Of a stretch of DNA of 64,000 bases, positions 44,421 to 52,961 are shown piece after piece. The stretch spans positions 1 to 64,000 of IMG/VR virus record IMGVR_UViG_3300047476_001812. The stretch is one strand, 5' to 3'. The first letter of the stretch is position 1. Each line of letters starts with the position of its first letter. The position numbers and the translations under genes are program-made. The stretch comes from a virus. Under the pieces are notes generated by a model that saw only the letters and a program-made list of their open reading frames with translations, made no database searches and was not told the origin of the DNA.

Positions 44421-45014
44421 ATGACAAATCAAAAAGTAGAATCAGTACAAGAATATGTGGACAATCTCCCTAATGAAATCTTTTCAATGATAATGGAGAT
44501 TGTGTATTCCCCTACTCCCAGCGAGAAAGAAATTTACCAAACTTTAATTGATTGGGGAAAGGAAAACGACACTCCTTTTGTGTTTGGTTTTACCTATGTA
44601 AAAACCTGGGTAAGGTCTAAACAAAAAGTAGGAACGTTAGCACAAGATTACAATAAAGACCTAGAGAAATATCAAGGTGCTGACTTGTCTCTAGGTTTAG
44701 CTCGCAAGGTAGGAGCTACTATGGGCAAACTTCTGGATAAAGGAGTAGCGCAATTAGAGGAAACTGATTGGTCTAAAATTCCCCCATCTGAAATCTTAAA
44801 GTTTATACCTGCTGCTGCCAGAGAACAAAATAACACTTTAAAAATTGTTTCTGAGTTTCAACAAATTAAAGATAAAAAAGACCTAGTATTTGCAGGTGCA
44901 TACAGGATGCAACAGGAAATACTAGAAACTTTTAAAGATAATCCATTAATTTATGAAGCAGTTCAGGAGGCAGCAAGGGCTGCTATGTTAGTTATTGAAG
45001 AGGCAGAATATTGA
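44421..45014 (+). CDS. Small terminase candidate (Gp27/DUF3486-like), 197 aa
   Basis: It opens with VDNLPNEIFSMIMEIVYSPT and continues with IYQTLIDWGKENDTPFVFGF, a layout like the N-terminal HTH of Mu Gp27-type proteins. Long helices follow (about 75-190), typical of small terminase oligomers. It precedes the large terminase on the same strand, with only a minus gene between. The small terminase recognises phage DNA for packaging. The assignment is by layout and context. Confidence 0.5.
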   Translation: MTNQKVESVQEYVDNLPNEIFSMIMEIVYSPTPSEKEIYQTLIDWGKENDTPFVFGFTYVKTWVRSKQKVGTLAQDYNKDLEKYQGADLSLGLARKVGATMGKLLDKGVAQLEETDWSKIPPSEILKFIPAAAREQNNTLKIVSEFQQIKDKKDLVFAGAYRMQQEILETFKDNPLIYEAVQEAARAAMLVIEEAEY

Positions 45015-45603
45015 CCATACTTATCGCCTCTTCAATCCAGTAGAACTGAATCTCAACATTTTCCGCCGCTTGTTTATCTTCTTCTCTGTCACCAATCATG
45101 ATTACTTTTTCTAGTTTGTTTTTGTCCACCGAGTTTCTCGAGTAATACCATATTGCTTGTTCTAACATCCCAGAGCAAGGCTTTCTGAATTTACCTTTTG
45201 TCCCTAATTTCTGAGCAGATGAAGTATTGGATAAATCCCAAGGCTTCCCACCAATCCATGACTGACTATGAGTTGAATATCCGGATATTTCTCCAACATA
45301 GCAGGTATTTCCTTGAAAATCTGGACAAAAGTAAATTCTTTCAAATACAGGCATATCTAATTCTTTAACAAAAAGATTATTGCAATACATCATTTCATCA
45401 AACACTGTATCCAAAGATTTAAAACGTTTTTCTACACCACCTTGATTAGAGACAATTGCTAAAGTAAAATCTTGTGACAGCAATCTTTTTACTAAATCCA
45501 AAGAACCAGGTTTAATGATTTGTTGTTCTGGCTTGTTAATAAAACCATTTTCTTCTGTTGAAATGACAAGAGTTCCGTCTTTATCCAATAAAGCTAACTT
45601 CAT
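44992..45603 (-). CDS. HAD-superfamily phosphatase (PNKP/GmhB-like), 203 aa
   Basis: Motif I is LLDKDGTLV (D7, D9), motif II is IVSNQGG, motif III includes KFRKPCSGML, and motif IV is VMIGDREEDKQAA. This set matches HAD phosphatases of the polynucleotide 3'-phosphatase / heptose-bisphosphate phosphatase group. A CPDFQGNTC segment may hold metal. In a phage next to terminase genes, end-healing of nucleic acid is a natural guess. It overlaps the small-terminase candidate tail to tail. Confidence 0.8.
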   Translation of the reverse strand: MKLALLDKDGTLVISTEENGFINKPEQQIIKPGSLDLVKRLLSQDFTLAIVSNQGGVEKRFKSLDTVFDEMMYCNNLFVKELDMPVFERIYFCPDFQGNTCYVGEISGYSTHSQSWIGGKPWDLSNTSSAQKLGTKGKFRKPCSGMLEQAIWYYSRNSVDKNKLEKVIMIGDREEDKQAAENVEIQFYWIEEAISMVNILPLQ

Positions 45604-45669
45604 TTTAACCTTTTAACTACATCACTGCTCCTGGGGTGTTAACCCCTTTATTTATGATACTACTAACCA

Positions 45670-47181
45670 ATGGCCAATCAACTACTAAGAACACAACGGG
45701 ATGCTGCTAGAGAACGAGCCAAAGATAAAGCTCGTGAGGCTATGATTACAGCACCATCAGAAGAGATGGTAAAAGCACAGAATGAATTTCCATTCTTCTG
45801 TGAATATGTTACCCGTAACTCTGAGCGTCCTATTGTTCTAGCCAAACATCATTTGGGGTGGGTAAAACATTGGATTACAGGAAAAGATAGTGAGAATCTT
45901 GTAGGTATAGCAGGTGTGGACATAGATTTACTCGCCCCACGCGGAAGTGCTAAGTCTACAGTATTGGGTTTATTTCTTGCGTGGTCTATAGGTAAACACG
46001 CATTAGCTAAAAGAGTATTACAAATACTATATGTAAGTAACAGTATTGAATTAGCCCGTGCTAAATCTGCTGCTATAAAAGATATTATAAGTAGTCCAGA
46101 ATACCAAGAAGTATTTCCTACAGTTATCCCAGCAAAACACAGATGGGCTGACAGTTATTGGGCTATAGATTTTAGTTACGCTGGTATTAAATCTAGTGGT
46201 ACTGAGAGATTTACCATGATTGCTGCTGGCGTAAAGGGTGGTATTGTCAGTAAACGCTTTAACTTGGTTATTTTTGATGACTTAATTAAATCTGTAGATG
46301 AAATGGCTACAGGAGAAGCCAGGGTTAAGCTAGAAAAGTTGGTATCATCTTCTATTAACCCTACGTTACTACCAGGAGGGCGTAAACTTTCTTTGGGTAC
46401 TAGATTCCGTCCTGATGACATTCACTGCACTGCTTTTACCCCTGACAAGGGATGGTATCAAATTCAGGAAAGCGCAATACTCATAGATGAAGAAGGAAAT
46501 GAGTATAGCTTTTGGGAAGAATGGTTAAAGCTAGAAGATTTGCAAAGACGTAGACAAGAAGACCCCTTGGCGTTTGCCTACCAATACCAGAATACAATTG
46601 TTCCCCTGGAAGATATTGGTTTAGAACCAGGATGGATTTACTTTGAAAACATTCCCACTGAATTTGATAATTATGTTGTCGGTGTAGACTTAGCTGCTAG
46701 TTTAAAGCAGAAAGCAGACTACACAGTGATGATGTTGCTAGGAGTATTGGACGGTAAGTTTTATTTCCTTGATTACCGTAGGGGTAAATGGCAAGGTAAC
46801 TTACAGATACTAGATGCCTTATTGGAAATGTATGAAGAATGGTATGAAGATGGTGTACCATTCAACATTTACGTTGAGTCAGTAGCTTATCAGTCATCTT
46901 TGCAGGGAGACTTTCAACGTTATGTTGTCAACGAAAAAGGTTTATACGACATCAACTGTTACCCCTACAGACTGAAAGGAGATAAGTTAGCCCATCTCCT
47001 GTCAATCAGTGGGGCTTACGCCTCTGGGGTGGTGAGGTATAATAAATATAAGTTCAAGCTCAAAGATGAAGTTATAGATGAGCTTGTAAACTTTGGAAGT
47101 AAATCGCATGATGACTGCTTAGATGCCTCTGCAATAGCGTTACAAGCTGCTGGGGTCAGAAAGAGGATAGAGGCAAGGTAA
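45670..47181 (+). CDS. terL: Phage terminase large subunit, 503 aa
   Basis: The ATPase has Walker A APRGSAKST (89-97), Walker B LVIFDDL (199-205) and a coupling motif LGTRF (242-246). The RNase H-like nuclease domain carries VGVDLAAS (D340), ADYTV (D350), YVESVAYQ (E403) and SHDDCLDA (480-486). All the elements of a full-length, active terminase are present. It packages DNA through the portal encoded at 59874. Its end overlaps the convergent regulator gene by 42 bases. Confidence 0.95.
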   Translation: MANQLLRTQRDAARERAKDKAREAMITAPSEEMVKAQNEFPFFCEYVTRNSERPIVLAKHHLGWVKHWITGKDSENLVGIAGVDIDLLAPRGSAKSTVLGLFLAWSIGKHALAKRVLQILYVSNSIELARAKSAAIKDIISSPEYQEVFPTVIPAKHRWADSYWAIDFSYAGIKSSGTERFTMIAAGVKGGIVSKRFNLVIFDDLIKSVDEMATGEARVKLEKLVSSSINPTLLPGGRKLSLGTRFRPDDIHCTAFTPDKGWYQIQESAILIDEEGNEYSFWEEWLKLEDLQRRRQEDPLAFAYQYQNTIVPLEDIGLEPGWIYFENIPTEFDNYVVGVDLAASLKQKADYTVMMLLGVLDGKFYFLDYRRGKWQGNLQILDALLEMYEEWYEDGVPFNIYVESVAYQSSLQGDFQRYVVNEKGLYDINCYPYRLKGDKLAHLLSISGAYASGVVRYNKYKFKLKDEVIDELVNFGSKSHDDCLDASAIALQAAGVRKRIEAR

Positions 47182-48306
47182 ACGGAAACGGTAAGTTTTA
47201 ACTCCATTTAGTTCAGATATTTCACACTTCCATTCTTTTAAAAGCCTCCGAACATATCTTCTAGTCCCACCACTACCAGATTTGCAGCCAACAACAGAAT
47301 AACACTGGTCTAATGTTACCGCATTACCTTCTTCCATAAATCTTCTTAATATATTTTCTGTTGAGTCGTAAGTTACAAATTCAAATTGTTCAAGTAGATG
47401 TTCATTATTGATTGGCACAATAACCAAAGCGGCATTGTGTCTTCTACCCTTCGCGCATTTAACTAACCCTAATTCTATGAGTTCATGAACCGCCCTTAAA
47501 GATGTACTTTTATCCGCCCTTAATACATTAGTTAAATCTTTTATATAAGTAACTCCATTATTTGAATTAATAAAATCTAAGGCTTTTTTTCTGTTTCCAC
47601 CTAAAACATCTATCTTTTTATATTGGTTAAAATCATCAAGTAAATGTTTTCTATCAATGTCAATATAAATTTTTTTAACTCTATTGAGCTTGAGAAAAAC
47701 AACTTTTTCAGTTTTGACTAATTTAACTAGTGCAGTATAAACGGACTTTTTGACCCAAGTTTTCTCCTCATTAATCTGAGATGCAGTAGATGGACGTGAT
47801 AAACTTTTTAATCTTTTTAAGATTTCATCGGGTAAAGTTGTCTTTTTCTTTGGTTTAAGACTTTCTATATAATCATCAAGTAAATCTTTTCTATCAGCAT
47901 CTATGTAATAGGTTCTAGCTGTAGACCTCATACTTACTATTTCACCACTTGCCAGTAAGACTTTCAACCATCTTTCCAGGGTAACTTTACTTGATACTCT
48001 ATCTGCATACATCTCTCTGACAGACAAAGGTTTATCAGTGTTTTTTAGGTGGTTTAATACTGTCTGTTTGTAGTTGGTTATTTCTCTTTTAGGCTTATCT
48101 TCTTTAACTTTTTTGCCTGTTTTAGTTGTATCTACTTCAACCTTCTCAACTCGTTTAACTACTTCATCTATTAACTTTTGGTTTTTGAGCATTTTAAAGC
48201 AGTCAATACAAACTACTCTACTTTCTACTTGCCACTCCATGTTATTACGAAATTTATGGCACGACTCACACCGCCCAACCTTGGTTTCTATTTGAATAGC
48301 TATCAT
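47140..48306 (-). CDS. Zinc-ribbon plus tandem winged-helix regulator, 388 aa
   Basis: The N-terminus has a CxxC...CxxC zinc ribbon (GRCESCHKF, then VVCIDCFKM). Four winged-helix-like units follow, each with a helix, turn, wing layout and two with the shared phrase YIDxDRKxLLDD (about 165 and 235). It starts 13 bases after a 12-mer copy. Such a multi-wHTH protein could read a long DNA site. A transcription-factor role, perhaps for late genes, is inferred. Confidence 0.6.
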   Translation of the reverse strand: MIAIQIETKVGRCESCHKFRNNMEWQVESRVVCIDCFKMLKNQKLIDEVVKRVEKVEVDTTKTGKKVKEDKPKREITNYKQTVLNHLKNTDKPLSVREMYADRVSSKVTLERWLKVLLASGEIVSMRSTARTYYIDADRKDLLDDYIESLKPKKKTTLPDEILKRLKSLSRPSTASQINEEKTWVKKSVYTALVKLVKTEKVVFLKLNRVKKIYIDIDRKHLLDDFNQYKKIDVLGGNRKKALDFINSNNGVTYIKDLTNVLRADKSTSLRAVHELIELGLVKCAKGRRHNAALVIVPINNEHLLEQFEFVTYDSTENILRRFMEEGNAVTLDQCYSVVGCKSGSGGTRRYVRRLLKEWKCEISELNGVKTYRFRLPCLYPLSDPSSL

Positions 48307-48319
48307 AACTTTAACTTCT

Positions 48320-48331
48320 GTTTATTTTGCT
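48320..48331 (-). promoter_or_regulatory. AGCAAAATAAAC motif before 47140-48306
   Basis: An exact copy 13 bases before the start at 48306. Confidence 0.6.
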
Positions 48332-48475
48332 ATTGGTTATTATAACCTGCAAGGTAACAAAAGAAAAGGGGCATGGTAGCCCCTAAATTTTATTTAATAC
48401 ACTTAAACTACATCAAACTAAATAGGGGCGTAGCCCCCATGTTTCAAACTTCACAAATAATTAGGCGTTAGCCTT

Positions 48476-48641
48476 GCCCCCTATTCTTAGTATAAAAACA
48501 CTAGGAATAGGGGGCTTCCAGTCAATTACCTGCCTGAACCGCGTTCCATAAGAAACTCCATTTATTGCTAATACTTCAATTCTAATGGGGCAATCGCCCC
48601 TGTACCACTGGGAAAAGTGGGGAGGATAATCCCCAGTGGTA
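48476..48641. repeat. Two large inverted repeats in a gene-poor stretch
   Basis: GCCCCCTATTCTTAG (48476-48490) pairs with CTAGGAATAGGGGGC (48501-48515), and TACCACTGGG (48603-48612) with CCCAGTGGTA (48632-48641). A GGGGCAATCGCCCC dyad lies between. A 61-codon minus frame (48461-48646) crosses all of them and may be fortuitous. The 48307-48669 stretch otherwise holds only the 12-mer at 48320 and a GGGGCGTAGCCCC dyad near 48425. A structured RNA is possible. Confidence 0.55.
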
Positions 48642-48669
48642 GTCATCAGGTCAGGCTAGGGAACACCAC

Positions 48670-49560
48670 CTAACTTGCTGCAATGATATCACGTAATTGT
48701 GATACTGACAACCCTGCAAGTAGAATATTTTCAATTACTTGCTGCATTATTTTTTCAGCATTGCGCTTGTCAGTCGCCTTGACAATTACTTGAAAATCAG
48801 GGATGGATTTACCAACACCAATAATCCACTGTTTGCAGCGTCTAGCATTGGATTTATAGCCATCAGCCATCATTTGTCTAACTTGAGAGTCCGTAGCTGG
48901 GATATGTTCAATGAGTTCTGGCGGCTGCTCAAGCTCAACTAAGGGAGGAGCAACGTCGTCCAAGGTTAAGCCATATTGGGGAACAGGAACGGCTAACTGA
49001 GGCGTTAGCCGTTCACAAGTTGCCAAATAATTGTCAATAAACTTCTGAGTACGTTGAGACTCAGGGCAACGGTCGAATAAATACTTGGCTTGGTCAATAG
49101 TTTCACACTTAGCAAAAGACTGGGGTTGGCGTGGGTCAAATCTGCGGAAAACAGATTTAGCTACTTTGGAAACGGTTTCTTTAGCTTGAGTTACTGCTGC
49201 TTTAATGGGCTTGACAAATTCGTAAGCAGTTTTAGCAAAGCCACGAAACTTCATCAAGGCATAGGCCGTTTGATTCTGAAACCACTTGGCTTTGATGCCA
49301 CTGGCAGGATTACAGTTAGCAACTAAATACTCAAGACTAGAGAGTGACGTGATAGCAAATTCACACACCCGATGGTATGTGTTCTTGGTATCCTTAAGCA
49401 AATACACCCCATCTAACTTTCGGTCAGAAGGAACATACTTAGAGTAATCCGCCCAATATAATCGAGCAATGAAAGTGCCGATAGGGCATTCGGCAAACTG
49501 GTAACGACGTGATTCTTTGAGGCAGGTTAATGTTAATTCGGGCTTAATAGATACTGACAT
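48670..49560 (-). CDS. Uncharacterised protein, 296 aa
   Basis: The first 110 residues are mixed alpha/beta, then a basic helical part (KTAYEFVKPIKAAVTQAKET). A Pro-rich linker (near 195-220) leads to a C-terminal helical domain (IPDFQVIVKATDKRNAEKIM). It starts 13 bases after a 12-mer copy, with AGAGGA upstream. I do not recognise it. Confidence 0.6.
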   Translation of the reverse strand: MSVSIKPELTLTCLKESRRYQFAECPIGTFIARLYWADYSKYVPSDRKLDGVYLLKDTKNTYHRVCEFAITSLSSLEYLVANCNPASGIKAKWFQNQTAYALMKFRGFAKTAYEFVKPIKAAVTQAKETVSKVAKSVFRRFDPRQPQSFAKCETIDQAKYLFDRCPESQRTQKFIDNYLATCERLTPQLAVPVPQYGLTLDDVAPPLVELEQPPELIEHIPATDSQVRQMMADGYKSNARRCKQWIIGVGKSIPDFQVIVKATDKRNAEKIMQQVIENILLAGLSVSQLRDIIAAS

Positions 49561-49573
49561 GAGATTTTCCTCT

Positions 49574-49585
49574 GTTTATTTTGCT
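49574..49585 (-). promoter_or_regulatory. AGCAAAATAAAC motif before 48670-49560
   Basis: An exact copy 13 bases before the start at 49560. Confidence 0.6.
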
Positions 49586-49684
49586 AATAAATTGAACTGA
49601 ACATTGAACTGAACACGGTCGTTGTAGGGGCTATCTAGAATTACCTAAAGTGCGTCCACTTAAACTACAACTACAAAAAAAATA

Positions 49685-49735
49685 GAACGCGTAGCGCACA
49701 TAAAAAATACCCAATGGATTAAACCAATGGGTAAA
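49685..49735 (-). promoter_or_regulatory. Terminator plus GCTACGC leader element
   Basis: On the minus strand TACCCATTGG...CCATTGGGTA plus T6 ends the gene at 49745. The dyad CGCTACGCG (49685-49700) and TTGTAGTT follow. Confidence 0.55.
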
Positions 49736-49744
49736 AATTGAGCA

Positions 49745-50206
49745 TTAAGCTGCTGCTAAAAGATTACGACGACGAACTCCAATTCCTTCACATTCAATGT
49801 AATCAAGGGGAACGATATAACAAACTTCACCGCGCCGGACAAAGAAGTTAAAATCGTCGGAGTTTGTTCGGTTTTTCAAAAGGTTGTTTAGACCTGCCAG
49901 GGGAATGAGTACGCTATCGAAAGTTTTTATGTCAATCCACAAGATATGGGTTACTTCCTTGTGGAATGGCATTTCGAGATATAATCCACGAGTGGATTTA
50001 TACTTTTGAAAGTACAAATTCTCAATGCCTTTAGTGGAAGCCTTAATCAAAATCGTTACACTTTTAATCTCACTATTTTTCCAGAAAACCCATCGGAAGA
50101 CATTAGCTTCAAGCTGGGTTAGGTTCAGGGTATCAACAGACTTAAAAGCCCATTGAGAAAAGATATTGCAAGCTAATTTGCTGATTTCAACTGTTGTGTA
50201 AGCCAT
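49745..50206 (-). CDS. Uncharacterised protein, 153 aa
   Basis: I chose ATG 50206 (MAYTTVEISKLAC) with GGAG upstream. The protein is alpha/beta (SVTILIKASTKGIENLYF) and basic at the end (GVRRRNLLAA). Its own leader element lies at 50245. Unknown. Confidence 0.55.
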   Translation of the reverse strand: MAYTTVEISKLACNIFSQWAFKSVDTLNLTQLEANVFRWVFWKNSEIKSVTILIKASTKGIENLYFQKYKSTRGLYLEMPFHKEVTHILWIDIKTFDSVLIPLAGLNNLLKNRTNSDDFNFFVRRGEVCYIVPLDYIECEGIGVRRRNLLAAA

Positions 50207-50244
50207 GATAAGCTCCAATCAAATAAAACTACAAACAAAAAAAA

Positions 50245-50260
50245 GGGAGCGTAGCTCCCC
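50245..50260 (-). promoter_or_regulatory. GCTACGC leader element
   Basis: GGGGAGCTACGCTCCC followed by TTTGTAGTT, 38 bases before the start at 50206. Confidence 0.5.
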
Positions 50261-50284
50261 ATAAAAACCTTCTTTCGATTAAGC

Positions 50285-50569
50285 CTAGATAAAGAAATTC
50301 CCTTCACGCTTTAATTTTTCTATCAAGTTTTCATCTTTTAAAGGATGAACTTCAATTTCAAAGCCCAAAGCCGAGGATATTTTCTCATATTCTAATTTTC
50401 CATTTACGGAAAATTTTTTTGTCTTAAACCTACCAAAACACGGATTACCGGAATGGAAATCCGTAAAGTAATAAGTCATTTCTTCTGGTAACGACTCTTC
50501 ATTCAGTAAATTCATTACATTCCGGTAAACTTCGGATGTTTGAAGCAAGTCTTTATTTAAGTTGGTCAT
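50285..50569 (-). CDS. Uncharacterised protein, 94 aa
   Basis: Charged alpha/beta protein (YYFTDFHSGNPCFGRFKTKK). GGAGAAAAAG lies before the ATG. A GGCTAACGCC dyad lies upstream at 50612. Unknown. Confidence 0.5.
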   Translation of the reverse strand: MTNLNKDLLQTSEVYRNVMNLLNEESLPEEMTYYFTDFHSGNPCFGRFKTKKFSVNGKLEYEKISSALGFEIEVHPLKDENLIEKLKREGNFFI

Positions 50570-50644
50570 TTTCTTTTTCTCCGATTAGTTAATTTCCACC
50601 AAAAGTAATTAGGCGTTAGCCTTGTACTTGCTAACGCCAACCAA

Positions 50645-51358
50645 TTAAACCTTGCTTTCTGCAATAAGCCAATTAATGGCTTTTACAATGCTGTTTCCGT
50701 GACAGTCTAAGGGTTCACAGAAACAGATTAATCTGACATTGACACCTGACTTAACAAGCAAAGCAATACGTTTTAACTCATTCCAAACTGAGTTTTGGGC
50801 GTCAGGTTCACGCCATGCAATTTGCATCTGCTTCCAAAGCCATCTGTGATACAAGTCACAAACAGTTTTTCTGGTATGTTCACCACCCATAGGGTATGGA
50901 TTCCCTAAAACACTAGGTCTACCAATGTAAATATCGGTATAACCAAGCTCAGGAGAAAGTGTTTTCTTATTGACAACTTTGATGTTGCCAACCTTGAAAG
51001 TTTGAATCACTTTTGTTTTGGGAACACGCTTGATATTTTCAGCAGTCCCTTTGCTAAATCCGTCCCAAATAGCTAAACCAAAGTCAGCTTGAGAACACAT
51101 AAACTTATCTCTGTCAGTATAACTGCCATCAACTTTAACTGTACAAAAGCCAGCATTATTTCTTGGCTTTTGATAAGCATGAAAAACAGTTACCGCTTTA
51201 TAATCTTTGGACTTCAGATATTGCTGAACTAAGAGGTCAATTCCGGGAGCATCTCCAACAAGAATCTCAAATCTTTGCTCCATGATTTTATCTAAAGACT
51301 TAATAACGTCTTTAGGTAAAACAGGTATTGAACGGCTGCCAGAAATTACTACTTTCAT
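50645..51358 (-). CDS. SLOG (YspA-like) and DUF4326 fusion, 237 aa
   Basis: The N-terminal Rossmann-like part (VVISGSRSI, then EILVGDAPGIDLLVQQYL) is a SLOG/YspA domain, which binds nucleotide or ADP-ribose-derived ligands. The C-terminal part (IYIGRPSVLGNPYPMGG, then VRLICFCEPLDCHGNSI) matches DUF4326. Together with the macro-domain protein at 51721 and the MazG-like protein at 52485 it suggests a nucleotide or ADP-ribose processing set. Start ATG 51358 was chosen over 51364. The reaction is unknown. Confidence 0.75.
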   Translation of the reverse strand: MKVVISGSRSIPVLPKDVIKSLDKIMEQRFEILVGDAPGIDLLVQQYLKSKDYKAVTVFHAYQKPRNNAGFCTVKVDGSYTDRDKFMCSQADFGLAIWDGFSKGTAENIKRVPKTKVIQTFKVGNIKVVNKKTLSPELGYTDIYIGRPSVLGNPYPMGGEHTRKTVCDLYHRWLWKQMQIAWREPDAQNSVWNELKRIALLVKSGVNVRLICFCEPLDCHGNSIVKAINWLIAESKV

Positions 51359-51391
51359 AGCCAAGTAAATAAACTACAACTAAATAATTTA

Positions 51392-51432
51392 GGAGCGTAG
51401 CGACCATAAAAAAAGGTGGCTTTTACACCACC
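51392..51432 (-). promoter_or_regulatory. Terminator plus GCTACGC leader element before 50645-51358
   Basis: AGGTGGTGTAAAAGCCACCT with T6 on the minus strand ends the gene at 51440. TATGGTCGCTACGCTCC and TTGTAGTT follow. Confidence 0.6.
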
Positions 51433-51439
51433 TAATAAT

Positions 51440-51634
51440 TTATAAATCGTCTATCGTTTCTGCCATTACAGGCTCGTTTAAGCCTGCGGGTTCGTCAAAA
51501 CGAGGTTCATTTTCCCACTCCTCGTCTATGGACTTTACTGATAGTCTATACTCCAAGAATATAGACAGTAAATCTTGAGAATCCTTGAGGAATTTCTCTT
51601 CAAGAAATTCGTTAAAATTAAAGTTAAGGTTCAT
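51440..51634 (-). CDS. Small acidic protein, 64 aa
   Basis: Very acidic C-terminal half (DEEWENEPRFDEPAGLNEP), resembling small DNA-mimic or inhibitor proteins of phages. Start ATG 51634 (MNLNFNFNEFLEE) overlaps the TGA of a possible leader peptide. Its own leader element lies at 51669. Anti-defence roles are common for such proteins but not shown. Confidence 0.5.
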   Translation of the reverse strand: MNLNFNFNEFLEEKFLKDSQDLLSIFLEYRLSVKSIDEEWENEPRFDEPAGLNEPVMAETIDDL

Positions 51635-51668
51635 AATAGACCCCAAATTAAACTACAACTAACTAATA

Positions 51669-51715
51669 GGAGCGTAGCGACCATAAAAAAACCGTCAGCA
51701 TTTAAGCCAACGGAT
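51669..51715 (-). promoter_or_regulatory. Terminator plus GCTACGC leader element before 51440-51634
   Basis: A stem (CCGTTGGC...GCTGACGG) with T7 on the minus strand is followed by TATGGTCGCTACGCTCC and TTGTAGTT. A 17-residue frame from this ATG ends in a TGA overlapping the gene start. Confidence 0.6.
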
Positions 51716-51720
51716 AAACT

Positions 51721-52152
51721 CTAAATTTGAACTATTACTGCATTTGGGCAGTGAGTTCGTATCAAGTTGCCGACTACATTCCAACCCCCACCAGCTAAAC
51801 CACATCCCATTTTATAGGGAAGATATGGGGTTAACCCTAACTCAATGGATTTAGTGTGAAGTTTATTGAGGCAAACCGTCAAAGCATCATAATCAGTTTG
51901 ACGTTTACCAATCCCATAGCCATTTTGACCTGCCATGTTGCAAATATATAAACCAGGATTGACCTTTACAAACTGCACCATTCCAAGGAGGAATTTACCC
52001 TCCTTGCAATACTTGGAATAGGAGGTAAAGCAAACTGGGTATTTTTCTCGCAGGGATTTAGCTAACCCCGCACCCATCACGCCCTTGCAATTAACTTGAT
52101 GGCAAATAATGCCAGATTCAATTGTTAACAAATTACCTTTGATTAATTCCAT
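51721..52152 (-). CDS. Macro-domain protein (ADP-ribose binding/hydrolysing), 143 aa
   Basis: ICHQVNCKGVMGAGLAKSLR is the loop that binds ADP-ribose, and YKMGCGLAGGGWNVVGNLI is the second conserved block. The length is that of a single macro domain. Members remove ADP-ribose from protein or nucleic acid or process ADP-ribose-1''-phosphate. In phages they can reverse host or defence ADP-ribosylation. Neighbouring SLOG-DUF4326 gene supports a nucleotide-signal context. Confidence 0.9.
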   Translation of the reverse strand: MELIKGNLLTIESGIICHQVNCKGVMGAGLAKSLREKYPVCFTSYSKYCKEGKFLLGMVQFVKVNPGLYICNMAGQNGYGIGKRQTDYDALTVCLNKLHTKSIELGLTPYLPYKMGCGLAGGGWNVVGNLIRTHCPNAVIVQI

Positions 52153-52186
52153 GCCAATAAACCACCATAAACTACACCTATTTTGC

Positions 52187-52206
52187 AGGAGCGTAGCGAC
52201 TCATAA
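52187..52206 (-). promoter_or_regulatory. GCTACGC leader element before the macro-domain gene
   Basis: ATGAGTCGCTACGCTCC with GTGTAGTT about 10 bases on; the upstream terminator is weak here. Confidence 0.5.
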
Positions 52207-52212
52207 AAATCT

Positions 52213-52434
52213 TTATTGTTTTAAATTTTTGTTCAAAGCTTCTGCCAATTTAATGGCTTTGGCTTTAGTTAAACCAACTTTAATGTTAGTTAATTTACCA
52301 TTAAGTTTCCAGATAACAGACCAGTATGTGTCATTGTTTATCAGCATTTGGACAGCATGAAAACTGTTTTCAGATAACAATTTTCTAGCGTTGTTAAATT
52401 CAACTACAGCAGCCTGAGTTATTTCTTTAGACAT
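52213..52434 (-). CDS. Uncharacterised protein, 73 aa
   Basis: Basic, alpha/beta (TNIKVGLTKAKAIKLAEALN). The C-terminal TKAKAIKLAEALNK resembles a small nucleic-acid-binding helix. A GGCTAACGCC dyad lies upstream at 52460. Unknown. Confidence 0.5.
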   Translation of the reverse strand: MSKEITQAAVVEFNNARKLLSENSFHAVQMLINNDTYWSVIWKLNGKLTNIKVGLTKAKAIKLAEALNKNLKQ

Positions 52435-52484
52435 ATACTTAACACTTCACTACTTATAAGGCGTTAGCCCTGTACTTTGTATGC

Positions 52485-52727
52485 TTACCAATCAGGATAA
52501 TCTGTGTTGTCAAGATTAATCCGTTCTTCTTCTAATTTTTGCTTGAGATAATTAGCCAAGTCTAACACTTCTTCATAAGCGTCTTGTAAAGCACTTCTGT
52601 TGTTGAAAGGTTGTAGTGGAGTACCGTATTTTTGAATGCCTATCTGTTTCCGGTACAAGATGTCTGCGGCAACCAGATTGGCTATGTGGGGAAGGTTGTT
52701 AGGGACTGGATTAGGCAATGGTTGCAT
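52485..52727 (-). CDS. MazG-like pyrophosphohydrolase-related protein, 80 aa
   Basis: The segment KQIGIQKYGTPLQPFNNR followed by DAYEEVLDLANYLKQKLEE is a pattern I recognise from small phage MazG-like proteins. The EExLD helix supplies the metal-binding acidic residues. Such proteins hydrolyse NTPs or alarmones. It fits the nucleotide-related cluster with the macro and SLOG genes. Confidence 0.65.
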   Translation of the reverse strand: MQPLPNPVPNNLPHIANLVAADILYRKQIGIQKYGTPLQPFNNRSALQDAYEEVLDLANYLKQKLEEERINLDNTDYPDW

Positions 52728-52961
52728 AAAATTTTGTAGTGGTTTTAGATTATCCCTTTAATTTTCCTTGTTAAAGCCTCTTGGATTTGGATTAATAACC
52801 AAATACCCCAGAAAGATATTAAAGGCATTTAAAACACAAAAATAGAGGCAAATCAGAGGACGTGCGGCGGAAAGCTTATCCCCAGGAAAAGGCAAAGGCG
52901 TAGACCAAAGAAGGAAATTCTGTGGTGGGAAAGCAAGGGTAAACCCAGTACAGAAGGTTTT

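Noticed and set aside
48461-48646. A 61-codon minus-strand gene
   Set aside because: It is made largely of two hairpins and two dyads and lacks a ribosome site; kept only as part of the repeat entry.
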